This document shows, one piece after another, positions 56,375-64,000 of a stretch of 64,000 nucleotides of DNA. Numbering within the stretch: position 1 is the stretch's first letter; every line of letters starts with the position of its first letter. The stretch spans positions 124,001-188,000 of the forward strand of contig NZ_JAJOYS010000003.1 of NCBI RefSeq assembly GCF_021166475.1, in the 5' to 3' direction. Made by a program: the position numbers and the translations under genes. Source of the DNA: Pelagibacterium xiamenense (GTDB lineage: Bacteria > Pseudomonadota > Alphaproteobacteria > Rhizobiales > Devosiaceae). A model generated the notes under the pieces. It searched no databases and was not told where the DNA came from. It saw nothing but the letters and a program-made list of their open reading frames with translations.

Positions 56375-57484
56375 ATGAGCGAATCCCTGCCGTTCTTTTT
56401 CTATATCGTTCCGTTCCTGGCGATCCTCATTGTCATTGTCGTGGTCCATGAGATGGGGCACTACCTTGTTGCGCGCTGGAACGGCGTTTCCGTCGACGCC
56501 TTTTCGATCGGCTTCGGACCCGAACTCCTCGGTTGGACGGACAAGCGCGGAACCCGCTGGCGCCTCGCGGCGATACCGCTGGGCGGATATGTGCGCTTCA
56601 CCGGCGACATGAATGCCGCCAGCGTACCAGATCCGAACGCGGCCAATCGCTACGATGCGGAAACCCGGAAGACGCTCTTCGTCAACAAGTCTGTCTGGCA
56701 GCGTATGGCCATCGTTGTCGCGGGGCCATTGGCGAACGTTCTCTTCACCTTCCTCGTACTCTACGTCATGCTGATCGGCTACGGGCGGATGACGCTCGAA
56801 CCCGTGATCGGCGAGGTCATCGAGCAGTCTGTCGCCCAGGAAGCCGGCTTCATGCCGGACGACCGCGTCCTTTCCGTCGACGGCTTTCCCGTGCGTGGGT
56901 TTTCGGATTTCCAGAGATTCATTGGGACGGCGCCGGACCGTTTGGTCTCGGTTGTTGTCGAACGCCATGGGGAGCCTACGACACTCTCGGTTGTTCCCGA
57001 ATCCCAGACGGCAACCACGCGTTTCGGACGCGAGCTTACGCTCGGGGTGATCGGGGTGACGCGTTCGGCAGAGGCCGACGATTGGGTCCTTTACCGCCCG
57101 GGCCCGATAGAGGCTGTTGGTATGACCTTCGAGGAGGTCCACTTCATCATCGACCGAACGCTGGCCTTTTTCGCCGACCTTTTCATTGGCCGTGGCGATC
57201 TCGATCAGATTGCAGGACCGGTCGGCATGGCCCAGGTTTCGGGCGAGGTCGCCACGCTTGGCTTTTTGGCATTGGTTAACCTAACTGCACTTTTGTCCTT
57301 AAACATTGGCATAGTTAACCTCTTGCCAGTGCCGATGTTGGATGGTGGACACTTGATGTACTACGTGTTCGAAGCGCTACGCGGACGACCGCTGAGCCGG
57401 CGGACCCAGGAGATCGGATACCGCATCGGATTTGCGCTCGTCGTCTCGCTGATGATCTTCACGGTCGTCAACGACATCGTCTAA
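56375..57484 (+). CDS. rseP: RIP metalloprotease RseP
   Basis: This 369-aa site-2 protease cleaves membrane proteins within the bilayer, such as anti-sigma factors and remnant signal peptides. The zinc site HEMGH is at 25-29, one PDZ domain covers about 120-200, and the second metal motif NLLPVPMLDGGH is in the third helix. E. coli RseP has two PDZ domains; one here is normal for this group. It sits before bamA, as usual. Confidence 0.95.
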   Translation: MSESLPFFFYIVPFLAILIVIVVVHEMGHYLVARWNGVSVDAFSIGFGPELLGWTDKRGTRWRLAAIPLGGYVRFTGDMNAASVPDPNAANRYDAETRKTLFVNKSVWQRMAIVVAGPLANVLFTFLVLYVMLIGYGRMTLEPVIGEVIEQSVAQEAGFMPDDRVLSVDGFPVRGFSDFQRFIGTAPDRLVSVVVERHGEPTTLSVVPESQTATTRFGRELTLGVIGVTRSAEADDWVLYRPGPIEAVGMTFEEVHFIIDRTLAFFADLFIGRGDLDQIAGPVGMAQVSGEVATLGFLALVNLTALLSLNIGIVNLLPVPMLDGGHLMYYVFEALRGRPLSRRTQEIGYRIGFALVVSLMIFTVVNDIV

Positions 57485-57673
57485 CGCGACGACGTATCAA
57501 AGGGTTAGCAAGTGTTGCACGATTACATGTCCACCGATCTTTTAGCCGCCGGGACAGGCGTTTCGCCTTGCCCTCAAGGCAAAAACCGGTAAAAACGTGT
57601 TGATCGGAAACGGGGGAATCCGTGCCTTCGTGCGATTCCCGGCACACGTCTCACAGGGCAAGCAAGCATAATC

Positions 57674-59992
57674 ATGATGAATAAAGCCAAGCTTTTGCAC
57701 AGCGTCGTTCTCGCACTGGCGCTATTGACCGTGGCGCCGATGGTCGGAAATTCCGGTTGGCTGCTCGGCTCGACCCAGGCGCAGGCCCAGACGATTTCCC
57801 AGATTTCCGTTGAGGGCAACGTGCGCGTCGATGACGCGACGATCCTTTCCTACCTGACGCTCCGGCCCGGTGACACGGCCACGGCTGCGCAGATCGAGGC
57901 CTCCCGCCAGGCCCTGGTGAACAGCGGCGTTGTGCAGTCGGCGTCGATTTCAATGTCCGGCAGCACGCTCGTCGTCCGCGTCAGCGAAAGTGCATCGGTT
58001 GCCGCAATCGGGTTTGAGGGCAACCAGCGCTTCACTGACGCCCAGCTCAACACCATGGTCGAGGTTGCGACCAGCCGCGTTTATTCGCCCGACGCCATTG
58101 CGTCGGACGTTGCTGTCATTCAGGCGGCCTACGACCGCGCCGGCTACACCAACGTGACAGTCTCCTCGCGGACCGAAACCGCTGAGGACGGTCGCATTCG
58201 CGTCATCTTCGACATCAACGAAGGCGACCGTGCCGGCATTGCCGCGATCAATTTCACCGGCAACAACAATATTGGCTCCATGCAGCTCGAATCGGTCATC
58301 ACGACCAAGGAATCGCACCTTTTGAGCTGGCTGTTCCGCGACGACCAGTATGACGAAGACCGCCTTGCAGTCGATCGTGAACGCATCCGCGTCTATTACG
58401 CCAACCATGGCTATCCCGATGCGCGCGTTCTGTCCTCGGTTGCCGAGTTTGACGCCGAGCGCAATGCGTATTTCATCAACTTCACCATCGAAGAAGGCGA
58501 GCGCTACGAATTCGGCAATATCGCCATCGAGACCAGCATCGCCGGCCTCAACACCGATGCGCTGCGCGGGGCGATCGAAACGCGTAAGGGTGGGCGTTAC
58601 TCGCTTCAGGATCTCCAGGATTCGACCCAGGAACTGGCTGTCCGCGCCACCCAGCAGGGCTTTGCTTTCGCAGAGGTGCGTCCGCGCATCGACCGCGACA
58701 TCGCGAACCGGACCTTCAACATCACCTACCTCGTCGATGAAGGCGCGCGCGTCTACGTCGAGCGGATCAACATCACAGGCAACACCAAGACCCGCGATTT
58801 CGTAATCCGCCGTGAATTCAACTTCTCCGAAGGCGATCCGTTCAATCGGACGCTCGTGTCCCAGGGACGCGCCAACGTCGAAGCGCTCGGTTTCTTTTCG
58901 TCGGTTCAGGTGACTTCGGCACCGGGCAGTGCGCCCGACCGCGTCGTTCTCAACGTTGCCGTCGTCGAGCAGGCGACCGGCGAGTATGGCATCGGCGGCG
59001 GGTATTCGACCCAGGACGGCTTTTTTGGCGAGATTTCGCTCACCGAGCGGAACTTCCTTGGTCGCGGTCAGTACCTGCGCGCCGCGATCGGCCGGTCCGA
59101 ATCGGGCCAGACATACGATTTCAGCTTCACCGAGCCGCGCTTCATGGGTCTCGATATCTCGTCCGGCTTCGATCTCTACCGGCGCATTACCGAAGAATCG
59201 AGCACGCGATCCTATGGAACCGACGTGACCGGCGGTCGCCTGCGCTTCGGGATGCCGCTGATGGACGACCTTTCGCTGACCACCTTCGTGGGATACGAGC
59301 ACAAGGACTTCCTCAATACCGACGACGCGCCGGCCTACATTACGAACCTGCCCTCCTCGGGCACCGACAAGATCTCGGTCGGCTATGAGTTGACGTTCAA
59401 CACCCTCGACGATCAGCGCAATCCGAATGAAGGCCTTATCCTGACCTTCAGCCAGGAATACGCCGGCCTCGATTACGACTACCTCAAGACCGAAGCGCGG
59501 GCCCGGTACTACTACCCGCTTTGGGAAGAGTACGACGTGATCGGCAGCATTCGCGCCATGGGCGGCACGATTGCCGACATGGGTGGTAGCGGCATCAACC
59601 CGACCGAAGCCTTCCGGCTTGGCCCCAACTTCGTGCGTGGCTTCGCCGCAGGCGGCATGGGCGCTCGCTGGACGGAAGGGACTGAGGACGCATTCGGTGT
59701 CCTGTCCTACGCGGGACTTTCGGCCGAAGTTGACTTCCCAATCCCGTTCCTGCCCGAATCCTGGGGTCTGCGGAGCGCGGTCTGGGGTGATGTTGGCTGG
59801 ATCGACGGGACGCCTGACGTCCAGGGCGCAGACTCGACCGGTATCGGCGAGAACATCAAGTCCTCCGTTGGTGCCTCGGTGATCTGGGCCTCGCCGGTCG
59901 GACCTCTGCGTGGTGACTTTGCGCACGTCATCGACTCCGCGGAGCAGGATCGTACGCAGGTCTTCCAGCTGACTCTTTCCACGCTGTTCTGA
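57674..59992 (+). CDS. bamA: outer membrane protein assembly factor BamA
   Basis: This 772-aa protein is the core of the machine that inserts beta-barrels into the outer membrane. A signal peptide (about 1-38, ending TQAQAQ) precedes five POTRA domains (about 40-375) and the Omp85 barrel (about 380-772), with the conserved [11 protein letters not shown] region and [10 protein letters not shown] near the end and a C-terminal Phe. Adjacent ATGs at 57674 and 57677 are both possible. A terminator-like hairpin follows. Confidence 0.96.
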   Translation: MMNKAKLLHSVVLALALLTVAPMVGNSGWLLGSTQAQAQTISQISVEGNVRVDDATILSYLTLRPGDTATAAQIEASRQALVNSGVVQSASISMSGSTLVVRVSESASVAAIGFEGNQRFTDAQLNTMVEVATSRVYSPDAIASDVAVIQAAYDRAGYTNVTVSSRTETAEDGRIRVIFDINEGDRAGIAAINFTGNNNIGSMQLESVITTKESHLLSWLFRDDQYDEDRLAVDRERIRVYYANHGYPDARVLSSVAEFDAERNAYFINFTIEEGERYEFGNIAIETSIAGLNTDALRGAIETRKGGRYSLQDLQDSTQELAVRATQQGFAFAEVRPRIDRDIANRTFNITYLVDEGARVYVERINITGNTKTRDFVIRREFNFSEGDPFNRTLVSQGRANVEALGFFSSVQVTSAPGSAPDRVVLNVAVVEQATGEYGIGGGYSTQDGFFGEISLTERNFLGRGQYLRAAIGRSESGQTYDFSFTEPRFMGLDISSGFDLYRRITEESSTRSYGTDVTGGRLRFGMPLMDDLSLTTFVGYEHKDFLNTDDAPAYITNLPSSGTDKISVGYELTFNTLDDQRNPNEGLILTFSQEYAGLDYDYLKTEARARYYYPLWEEYDVIGSIRAMGGTIADMGGSGINPTEAFRLGPNFVRGFAAGGMGARWTEGTEDAFGVLSYAGLSAEVDFPIPFLPESWGLRSAVWGDVGWIDGTPDVQGADSTGIGENIKSSVGASVIWASPVGPLRGDFAHVIDSAEQDRTQVFQLTLSTLF

Positions 59993-60017
59993 TCGCCGCG
60001 GTCAGGACCAACGAAAC

Positions 60018-60053
60018 AAGCCGCGGTGCGCCCTCGCTCCGCGGCTTCCTTTT
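60018..60053 (+). terminator. terminator-like hairpin between bamA and lpxD
   Basis: A 9-bp stem AAGCCGCGG (60018-60026) with CCGCGGCTT (60039-60047) and a 12-base loop is followed by CCTTTTC. It is a plausible but not strong intrinsic terminator; it may separate the bamA and lpx transcripts partially. Confidence 0.55.
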
Positions 60054-60065
60054 CGGCGCAGCCAA

Positions 60066-61085
60066 ATGATCGATAGCCGCTTTCACCCCTGCAACGGTCC
60101 TTTCCCGCTCTCTGAGCTCATGGCGCGGGCAGGGCATGCCGGACTGGACCTAAAAGGCCGGGGCGAGGTTATGATCGCTGGAGCCAGCGATCTTGAGGAC
60201 GCTGATGGCAGCGCCATCTCGTTCGCCGCGAGCGCCGCCTATAAGGACCACCTCGCAGGCGCGACGGCCGCCGCCATCTTCGTCAACGATAAGCTCGCTG
60301 GCCATGTCGGGCCAAATACGGTCGCACTCATTTGCGACGAGCCTTATAGCGTCTTCATTGATGCCCTGAACGTCTTGTATCCCGAAGACACCAGGCGTGT
60401 TGTTGCAGCGGGTGGCCAATCCGGCACCTATACGAGTGAAGAGAGCGTCGACATTGGCTCCGGCGCTGTTATTGGACCCGGCGCTGAAATCGGCGCGGGA
60501 ACGGTAATCGGTGCCAATGCCGTTATCGGCGCGGGCGTCGCCATCGGCCGCAACTGCGTCATCGGAGCAGGGTGCGTTGTGGAGTGCGCCTACCTTGGCA
60601 ACGATGTCGTCCTGCAGTCCGGTGTCGTCATAGGGGGCGAGGGGTTCGGATTCCAGCTTCGCGCCGACCGGCATAAAAAGATACCGCAATTGGGCCGTGT
60701 CATCATCCAGGACAGGGTCGAGATTGGCGCCAATACGACGATAGACCGCGGCACGCTGGGTGATACCGTTATCGGCGAAGGCTCGAAGATCGATAATCTT
60801 GTTCAGATCGGCCACAATTGCCGCATCGGACGCAATTGTGTGATATCGGGCATGTGTGGACTAAGCGGCTCAACAATCCTGGAAGATGGTGTGGTCATGG
60901 GCGGCGGCGCAGGAACAGCCGGACACTTGACCCTCGGCGCGGGAACGCTTGTTCTTGCGCGGGCCGGCGTATCGCATAGCTTCCCGGCCGGTTCGAACAT
61001 TGCCGGCGCGCCGGCGCAGGATGTAAAATCGTGGAAGCGTGAGATCGCGGCCATCAGACGGGTGACGAAAGGGGACAAGAAGTGA
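60066..61085 (+). CDS. lpxD: UDP-3-O-(3-hydroxyacyl)glucosamine N-acyltransferase
   Basis: This 339-aa enzyme adds the second 3-hydroxyacyl chain in lipid A synthesis. An N-terminal uridine-binding domain is followed by a left-handed beta-helix of hexapeptide repeats (about 105-300) and a C-terminal helix. The catalytic His is in [10 protein letters not shown]. The stop codon overlaps the fabZ GTG (GTGA). It follows bamA, the usual order. Confidence 0.96.
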   Translation: MIDSRFHPCNGPFPLSELMARAGHAGLDLKGRGEVMIAGASDLEDADGSAISFAASAAYKDHLAGATAAAIFVNDKLAGHVGPNTVALICDEPYSVFIDALNVLYPEDTRRVVAAGGQSGTYTSEESVDIGSGAVIGPGAEIGAGTVIGANAVIGAGVAIGRNCVIGAGCVVECAYLGNDVVLQSGVVIGGEGFGFQLRADRHKKIPQLGRVIIQDRVEIGANTTIDRGTLGDTVIGEGSKIDNLVQIGHNCRIGRNCVISGMCGLSGSTILEDGVVMGGGAGTAGHLTLGAGTLVLARAGVSHSFPAGSNIAGAPAQDVKSWKREIAAIRRVTKGDKK

Positions 61086-61570
61086 CCATGCTTGAGGAAG
61101 AGTCGCGCGCCGAGGGCGAAACGCTCTCGACTATGGAGATCGACGCCGTTCTCAAGGCGCTGCCCCATCGCTATCCGTTCCTGATGATCGACAAGATCAT
61201 CAATATCAATGGCGACGAATCCGCCGTCGGCATCAAGAACGTGACCTACAACGAGCCCCAGTTTCTCGGTCATTTCCCCGGTGAGCCGATCTTTCCCGGC
61301 GTGCTCATCATCGAAGGCATGGCACAGACGGCCGGCGCCATCGTCATCAATCTCGAGAACAAATCCGGTGAAAAGCACATTGTCTACCTGCTGACGATCG
61401 ACAATGTGAAGTTCCGCAAGCCAGCAAAACCAGGTGACCGATTGGAATATCACATCCGCAAGATTCATCGTCGCAAGACCGTAGGCCGCTATGAGGCCCG
61501 CGCCATAGTCGACGGCGCTGTCGTTGCGGAAGCCGAAATTGGGGCGATGATTGTCAAGGAAAACGCGTGA
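61082..61570 (+). CDS. fabZ: 3-hydroxyacyl-ACP dehydratase FabZ
   Basis: This 162-aa hot-dog-fold enzyme removes water from 3-hydroxyacyl-ACP in fatty-acid synthesis, competing with lipid A for substrate. The catalytic His is in [20 protein letters not shown], which also holds the Glu. AAAGGGGA at 61068-61075 is 6 bases from the GTG at 61082, better than for the ATG at 61088. It overlaps both lpxD and lpxA by four bases. Confidence 0.96.
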   Translation: MTMLEEESRAEGETLSTMEIDAVLKALPHRYPFLMIDKIININGDESAVGIKNVTYNEPQFLGHFPGEPIFPGVLIIEGMAQTAGAIVINLENKSGEKHIVYLLTIDNVKFRKPAKPGDRLEYHIRKIHRRKTVGRYEARAIVDGAVVAEAEIGAMIVKENA

Positions 61571-62376
61571 GTTCCGCTATCCATCCCACGGCGATCGTTA
61601 GCGCTTCTGCGACGATCGGCGAGAACGTCCAGATCGGCCCATACTGCATTATCGGCGACCACGTAACGCTCGAGGATGGCGTCGTCCTCACGTCGCACGT
61701 TTCGATTGAGGGGCGCACGACAATCGGCGCACGGACCCGAATCTATCCGTTCTCCTCGATCGGCCATCCGCCGCAGGACCTCAAGTATGAGGGCGAGCCG
61801 AGTACCGTCACGATCGGAAAAGATTGTGTGCTGCGCGAACATGTCACCATCAACCCCGGCACCAGGGGCGGAGGCATGGAGACGCGTGTCGGCGACAATT
61901 GCCTGCTCATGGTCGGCGTGCATGTGGCCCATGACTGTCGCCTGGGCAATCACGTGGTCATGGCCAACCAGGCCAGCCTCGCGGGCCACTGCGTTGTCGA
62001 GGATTATGTCCGGTTCGGCGGCATATGTGGCGTGCATCAGTTCGTGAGGATTGGCGCTCATGCCTTTGTCGGCGCTATGAGTTTTGTCGAGAATGACGTT
62101 ATTCCCTATGGCTCGGTGCTGGGGAACAGGGCCTATCTGGGCGGCCTCAATCTCGTTGGTCTCAAACGCCGCCAGTTCGATCGCGAGTCGATCCACGCGC
62201 TTCGTGCAGCCTACCGCATGATCTTCTCCAACGAAGGGACACTGCGCGAGCGCATCGAGGACGCTGCGGAAATCTTCAAGGGCGAGGAATTGGTCGAGCA
62301 GGTGATCGAGTTCGTGCGCCAACCCTCCGAGCGTGCGCTGTGCATGCCGCGCAACGGGCACAGCGCCGAGGCATGA
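61567..62376 (+). CDS. lpxA: UDP-N-acetylglucosamine acyltransferase
   Basis: This 269-aa enzyme adds the first 3-hydroxyacyl chain to UDP-GlcNAc, starting lipid A synthesis. It is a hexapeptide left-handed beta-helix with the catalytic His in [10 protein letters not shown] and a C-terminal helical domain. The GTG start overlaps fabZ; its TGA overlaps the lpxI ATG. Order lpxD-fabZ-lpxA is conserved across proteobacteria. Confidence 0.96.
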   Translation: MSSAIHPTAIVSASATIGENVQIGPYCIIGDHVTLEDGVVLTSHVSIEGRTTIGARTRIYPFSSIGHPPQDLKYEGEPSTVTIGKDCVLREHVTINPGTRGGGMETRVGDNCLLMVGVHVAHDCRLGNHVVMANQASLAGHCVVEDYVRFGGICGVHQFVRIGAHAFVGAMSFVENDVIPYGSVLGNRAYLGGLNLVGLKRRQFDRESIHALRAAYRMIFSNEGTLRERIEDAAEIFKGEELVEQVIEFVRQPSERALCMPRNGHSAEA

Positions 62377-63200
62377 CCGGCCGCCGCCTGGCACTGGTCG
62401 CGGGCTCGGGCGCGCTGGTACCAAGGGCGCTTGCTGCGGCGCGTGAAGCGGGCTGGGAGGTGAGGGTGCTCACACTGCACCCGCGCGCTGATCTTGCCGA
62501 CGAAGATCCGTTCCAGATCAAGATATCGCGCCCGGACCAGGTGCTGAGGGAAATCAGAAAGTTCAAAGCCACGCACGTCTGCGCGGTCGGCGGCATGCAC
62601 ATGTCGGACCGCGAGCGGGAAACCTTGGCCGATTTCGCCGGCGACAAGGAAGAGACCAAGGCAAAAGGCGACGCCAAACTGTCCCAATTGGGAGCGACGC
62701 TACTGAAGATTCTGGGCATTCCCTTCATCGGGGTACACGAAATCGTCTCGGACCTTCTTGCTCCGGAGGGGCGCATTGGCGCCGTCGGTCCCGATAGCGA
62801 GCTTGCCACCATTGCCGGCTTCGCATTCAGATCCGCGCGCAAGGCAGGGGAACTCGACCTGGGGCAGGCTCTCATTGTATCGGGTGCACGCATCATCGCG
62901 ACCGAAGATATCGCCGGAACCGACGCCCTCTTGGTCCGCTGCAGGGAGTTCCGGGCCCGTGGCCTTGTTGGCGACGGCGCGGCGCGCATGGTCCTGGCAA
63001 AGGTTTCGAAGCCAGGTCAGCCCCTTCACGTCGATCTGCCGGCTGTTGGCCCCGATACCGTGACGGCCGCCGCGGAGGCTGGCATCGCGGCCATCGCCGT
63101 AGAGGCCGGGCGGACCCTGCTCATCGAGCGCGAGGAACTCGTTGCCCGTGCCGATGCCGCTGGCATTGCCATTATCGGGTTCGCAGCCGAAGATGCCTGA
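62373..63200 (+). CDS. lpxI: UDP-2,3-diacylglucosamine diphosphatase LpxI
   Basis: This 275-aa enzyme (DUF1009 family) forms lipid X from UDP-2,3-diacylglucosamine. It is the alternative to LpxH used by most alphaproteobacteria and is found here in its usual place between lpxA and lpxB. Blocks such as LALVAGSGALVP, KGDAKLSQLGATLL and GTDALLVRC are typical. ATG 62373 overlaps lpxA, and its end overlaps the lpxB start by 8 bases. Confidence 0.95.
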   Translation: MTGRRLALVAGSGALVPRALAAAREAGWEVRVLTLHPRADLADEDPFQIKISRPDQVLREIRKFKATHVCAVGGMHMSDRERETLADFAGDKEETKAKGDAKLSQLGATLLKILGIPFIGVHEIVSDLLAPEGRIGAVGPDSELATIAGFAFRSARKAGELDLGQALIVSGARIIATEDIAGTDALLVRCREFRARGLVGDGAARMVLAKVSKPGQPLHVDLPAVGPDTVTAAAEAGIAAIAVEAGRTLLIEREELVARADAAGIAIIGFAAEDA

Positions 63201-64000
63201 GCTTTTCATCCTCGCCGGTGAGGCATCGGGCGACCGGATCGGCGCCAACCTCATTTCCGGGCTCAAATCCCGCATGGACGTCACCGTATCCGGCGTTGGC
63301 GGGGAGGCAATGGTCGCACAGGGCCTCAAGACGCTCTTCCCCATCGATGACCTCGCTGTCATGGGGTACGCCGATGTGCTGCGCCGTCTGCCGCTGCTGC
63401 TTTGGCGCGCCCGGCAGACGGTCCGGACGGTGCTGCGCACGCGGCCCGATGCTGTCGTTCTCGTCGATGCCCAGGTCTTCTCCCATACGGTAGCAAGAGC
63501 GCTTCGCCAGCGAGGGTATGATAAACCGATCATCCTCTATGTCGCGCCTTCGGTTTGGGCCTGGAAGCCCGAGCGGGCAGCCAAAATCGCGTCTCTTTAC
63601 AATGAGGTCCTGAGTGTCCTGCCGTTCGAACCCCAGGTGATGAAGGAGCTCGGCGGTCCGCTGACCAGCTATGTCGGCCATCCGGCGCTCGAACGCTTCC
63701 CCATGCGACGGTCCGAACCGGAAAAAGGGCCCGTGCTGCTCTTGCCGGGCAGCCGGTCCGGCGAATTGACACGGCATTTACCGCTTATGCGTTCTGTCGC
63801 AACGGCGCTTGCCGACCATCCCGCCGTCGACGGCTTCGTTGTACCAACGCCCGCCAGCCTGCACAACAAGGTGGCGCACGCGGTCTCCGATTGGCCCGCC
63901 TCGGTTTCGGTAACAAGCGAGGAATCCGAACGGCGCGCGGCTATGAACGCAGCTGTCCTGGCCTTCGCCGTAAGCGGTACGGCGACGCTCGAGCTAGCGC
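63193..64000 (+). CDS. lpxB: lipid-A-disaccharide synthase (3' end cut by the window)
   Basis: The frame from the ATG at 63193 is open to the window end (269 codons seen of about 380). It joins UDP-2,3-diacylglucosamine and lipid X. The N-terminal GEASGDRIGANL, APSVWAWKPERA, LPFEP, GHP and LLPGSRSGE blocks are all present. In the segment that is IDAPDF in E. coli it has VDAQVF: the Asp is kept, but the following Pro and Asp are replaced by Gln and Val. This is a natural end of the window, not a broken gene. Confidence 0.93.
   Translation, partial: MPELFILAGEASGDRIGANLISGLKSRMDVTVSGVGGEAMVAQGLKTLFPIDDLAVMGYADVLRRLPLLLWRARQTVRTVLRTRPDAVVLVDAQVFSHTVARALRQRGYDKPIILYVAPSVWAWKPERAAKIASLYNEVLSVLPFEPQVMKELGGPLTSYVGHPALERFPMRRSEPEKGPVLLLPGSRSGELTRHLPLMRSVATALADHPAVDGFVVPTPASLHNKVAHAVSDWPASVSVTSEESERRAAMNAAVLAFAVSGTATLELA

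Noticed and set aside
57950-59926. A 658-codon minus-strand frame opposite bamA
   Set aside because: Antisense shadow of bamA; no motif and no ribosome-binding site.

Overview
The window is typical alphaproteobacterial chromosome, most likely Hyphomicrobiales (Rhizobiales). Three things support this: the 14-gene nuo operon followed by birA, an RNase J gene, a DUF1467 gene and proS; the order lolC-lolD-dnaE and rpsB-tsf-pyrH-frr-uppS-cdsA-rseP-bamA-lpxD-fabZ-lpxA-lpxI-lpxB; and an Aap-type general amino acid transporter. GC content is moderately high. The small outer-membrane proteins are strongly acidic, which would suit a marine or halotolerant member such as the Devosia/Pelagibacterium group. 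That genus-level guess is weak. I see no prophage, insertion sequence, CRISPR array or replication origin.

Layout. 1-7.9 kb: a PAP2 phosphatase and a cystathionine beta-lyase, then the aapJ-aapQ-aapM-aapP amino-acid ABC transporter, then an orphan AapJ paralog that has lost a likely ligand-binding Asp. 7.9-11.5 kb: an ArsR-type regulator divergent from a DUF1127 gene and an ABM-type monooxygenase, then on the minus strand cysK, cls (cardiolipin synthase) and alaX (mischarged Ala-tRNA editing), packed as one apparent operon. 13-15.8 kb: cysD and cysNC for sulfate activation to APS and PAPS, preceded by a small upstream ORF. 15.8-22.3 kb: an ArsR regulator plus an SRPBCC protein, a membrane GGDEF-EAL protein, TerC, tRNA-Asn, mobA, a 31-aa membrane microprotein, tRNA-Cys and an unknown multi-pass membrane protein. 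22.7-24.9 kb: three tandem small outer-membrane beta-barrel proteins. 25.2-40.1 kb: nuoA-N (respiratory complex I), running on into birA, rnj and a DUF1467 gene. 43.4-51.1 kb: proS, lolC, lolD and dnaE. 51.3-64 kb: translation factors (rpsB, tsf, frr), pyrH, then envelope biogenesis (uppS, cdsA, rseP, bamA, lpxD, fabZ, lpxA, lpxI), ending in a truncated lpxB.

How it fits together. Most of the window is core metabolism in long same-strand operons with ATGA/GTGA overlaps. The envelope block makes the undecaprenyl carrier, CDP-diacylglycerol, the BAM complex core and the acyl-chain and disaccharide steps of lipid A. The less ordinary content is mostly small or in non-coding DNA: a well-formed small-RNA gene on the minus strand between the DUF1467 gene and proS, a branched leader structure just ahead of rpsB, three short upstream ORFs coupled to downstream genes, two conserved-looking membrane microproteins, and a long imperfect inverted repeat between lolD and dnaE. 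I did not find a large novel multi-gene system.
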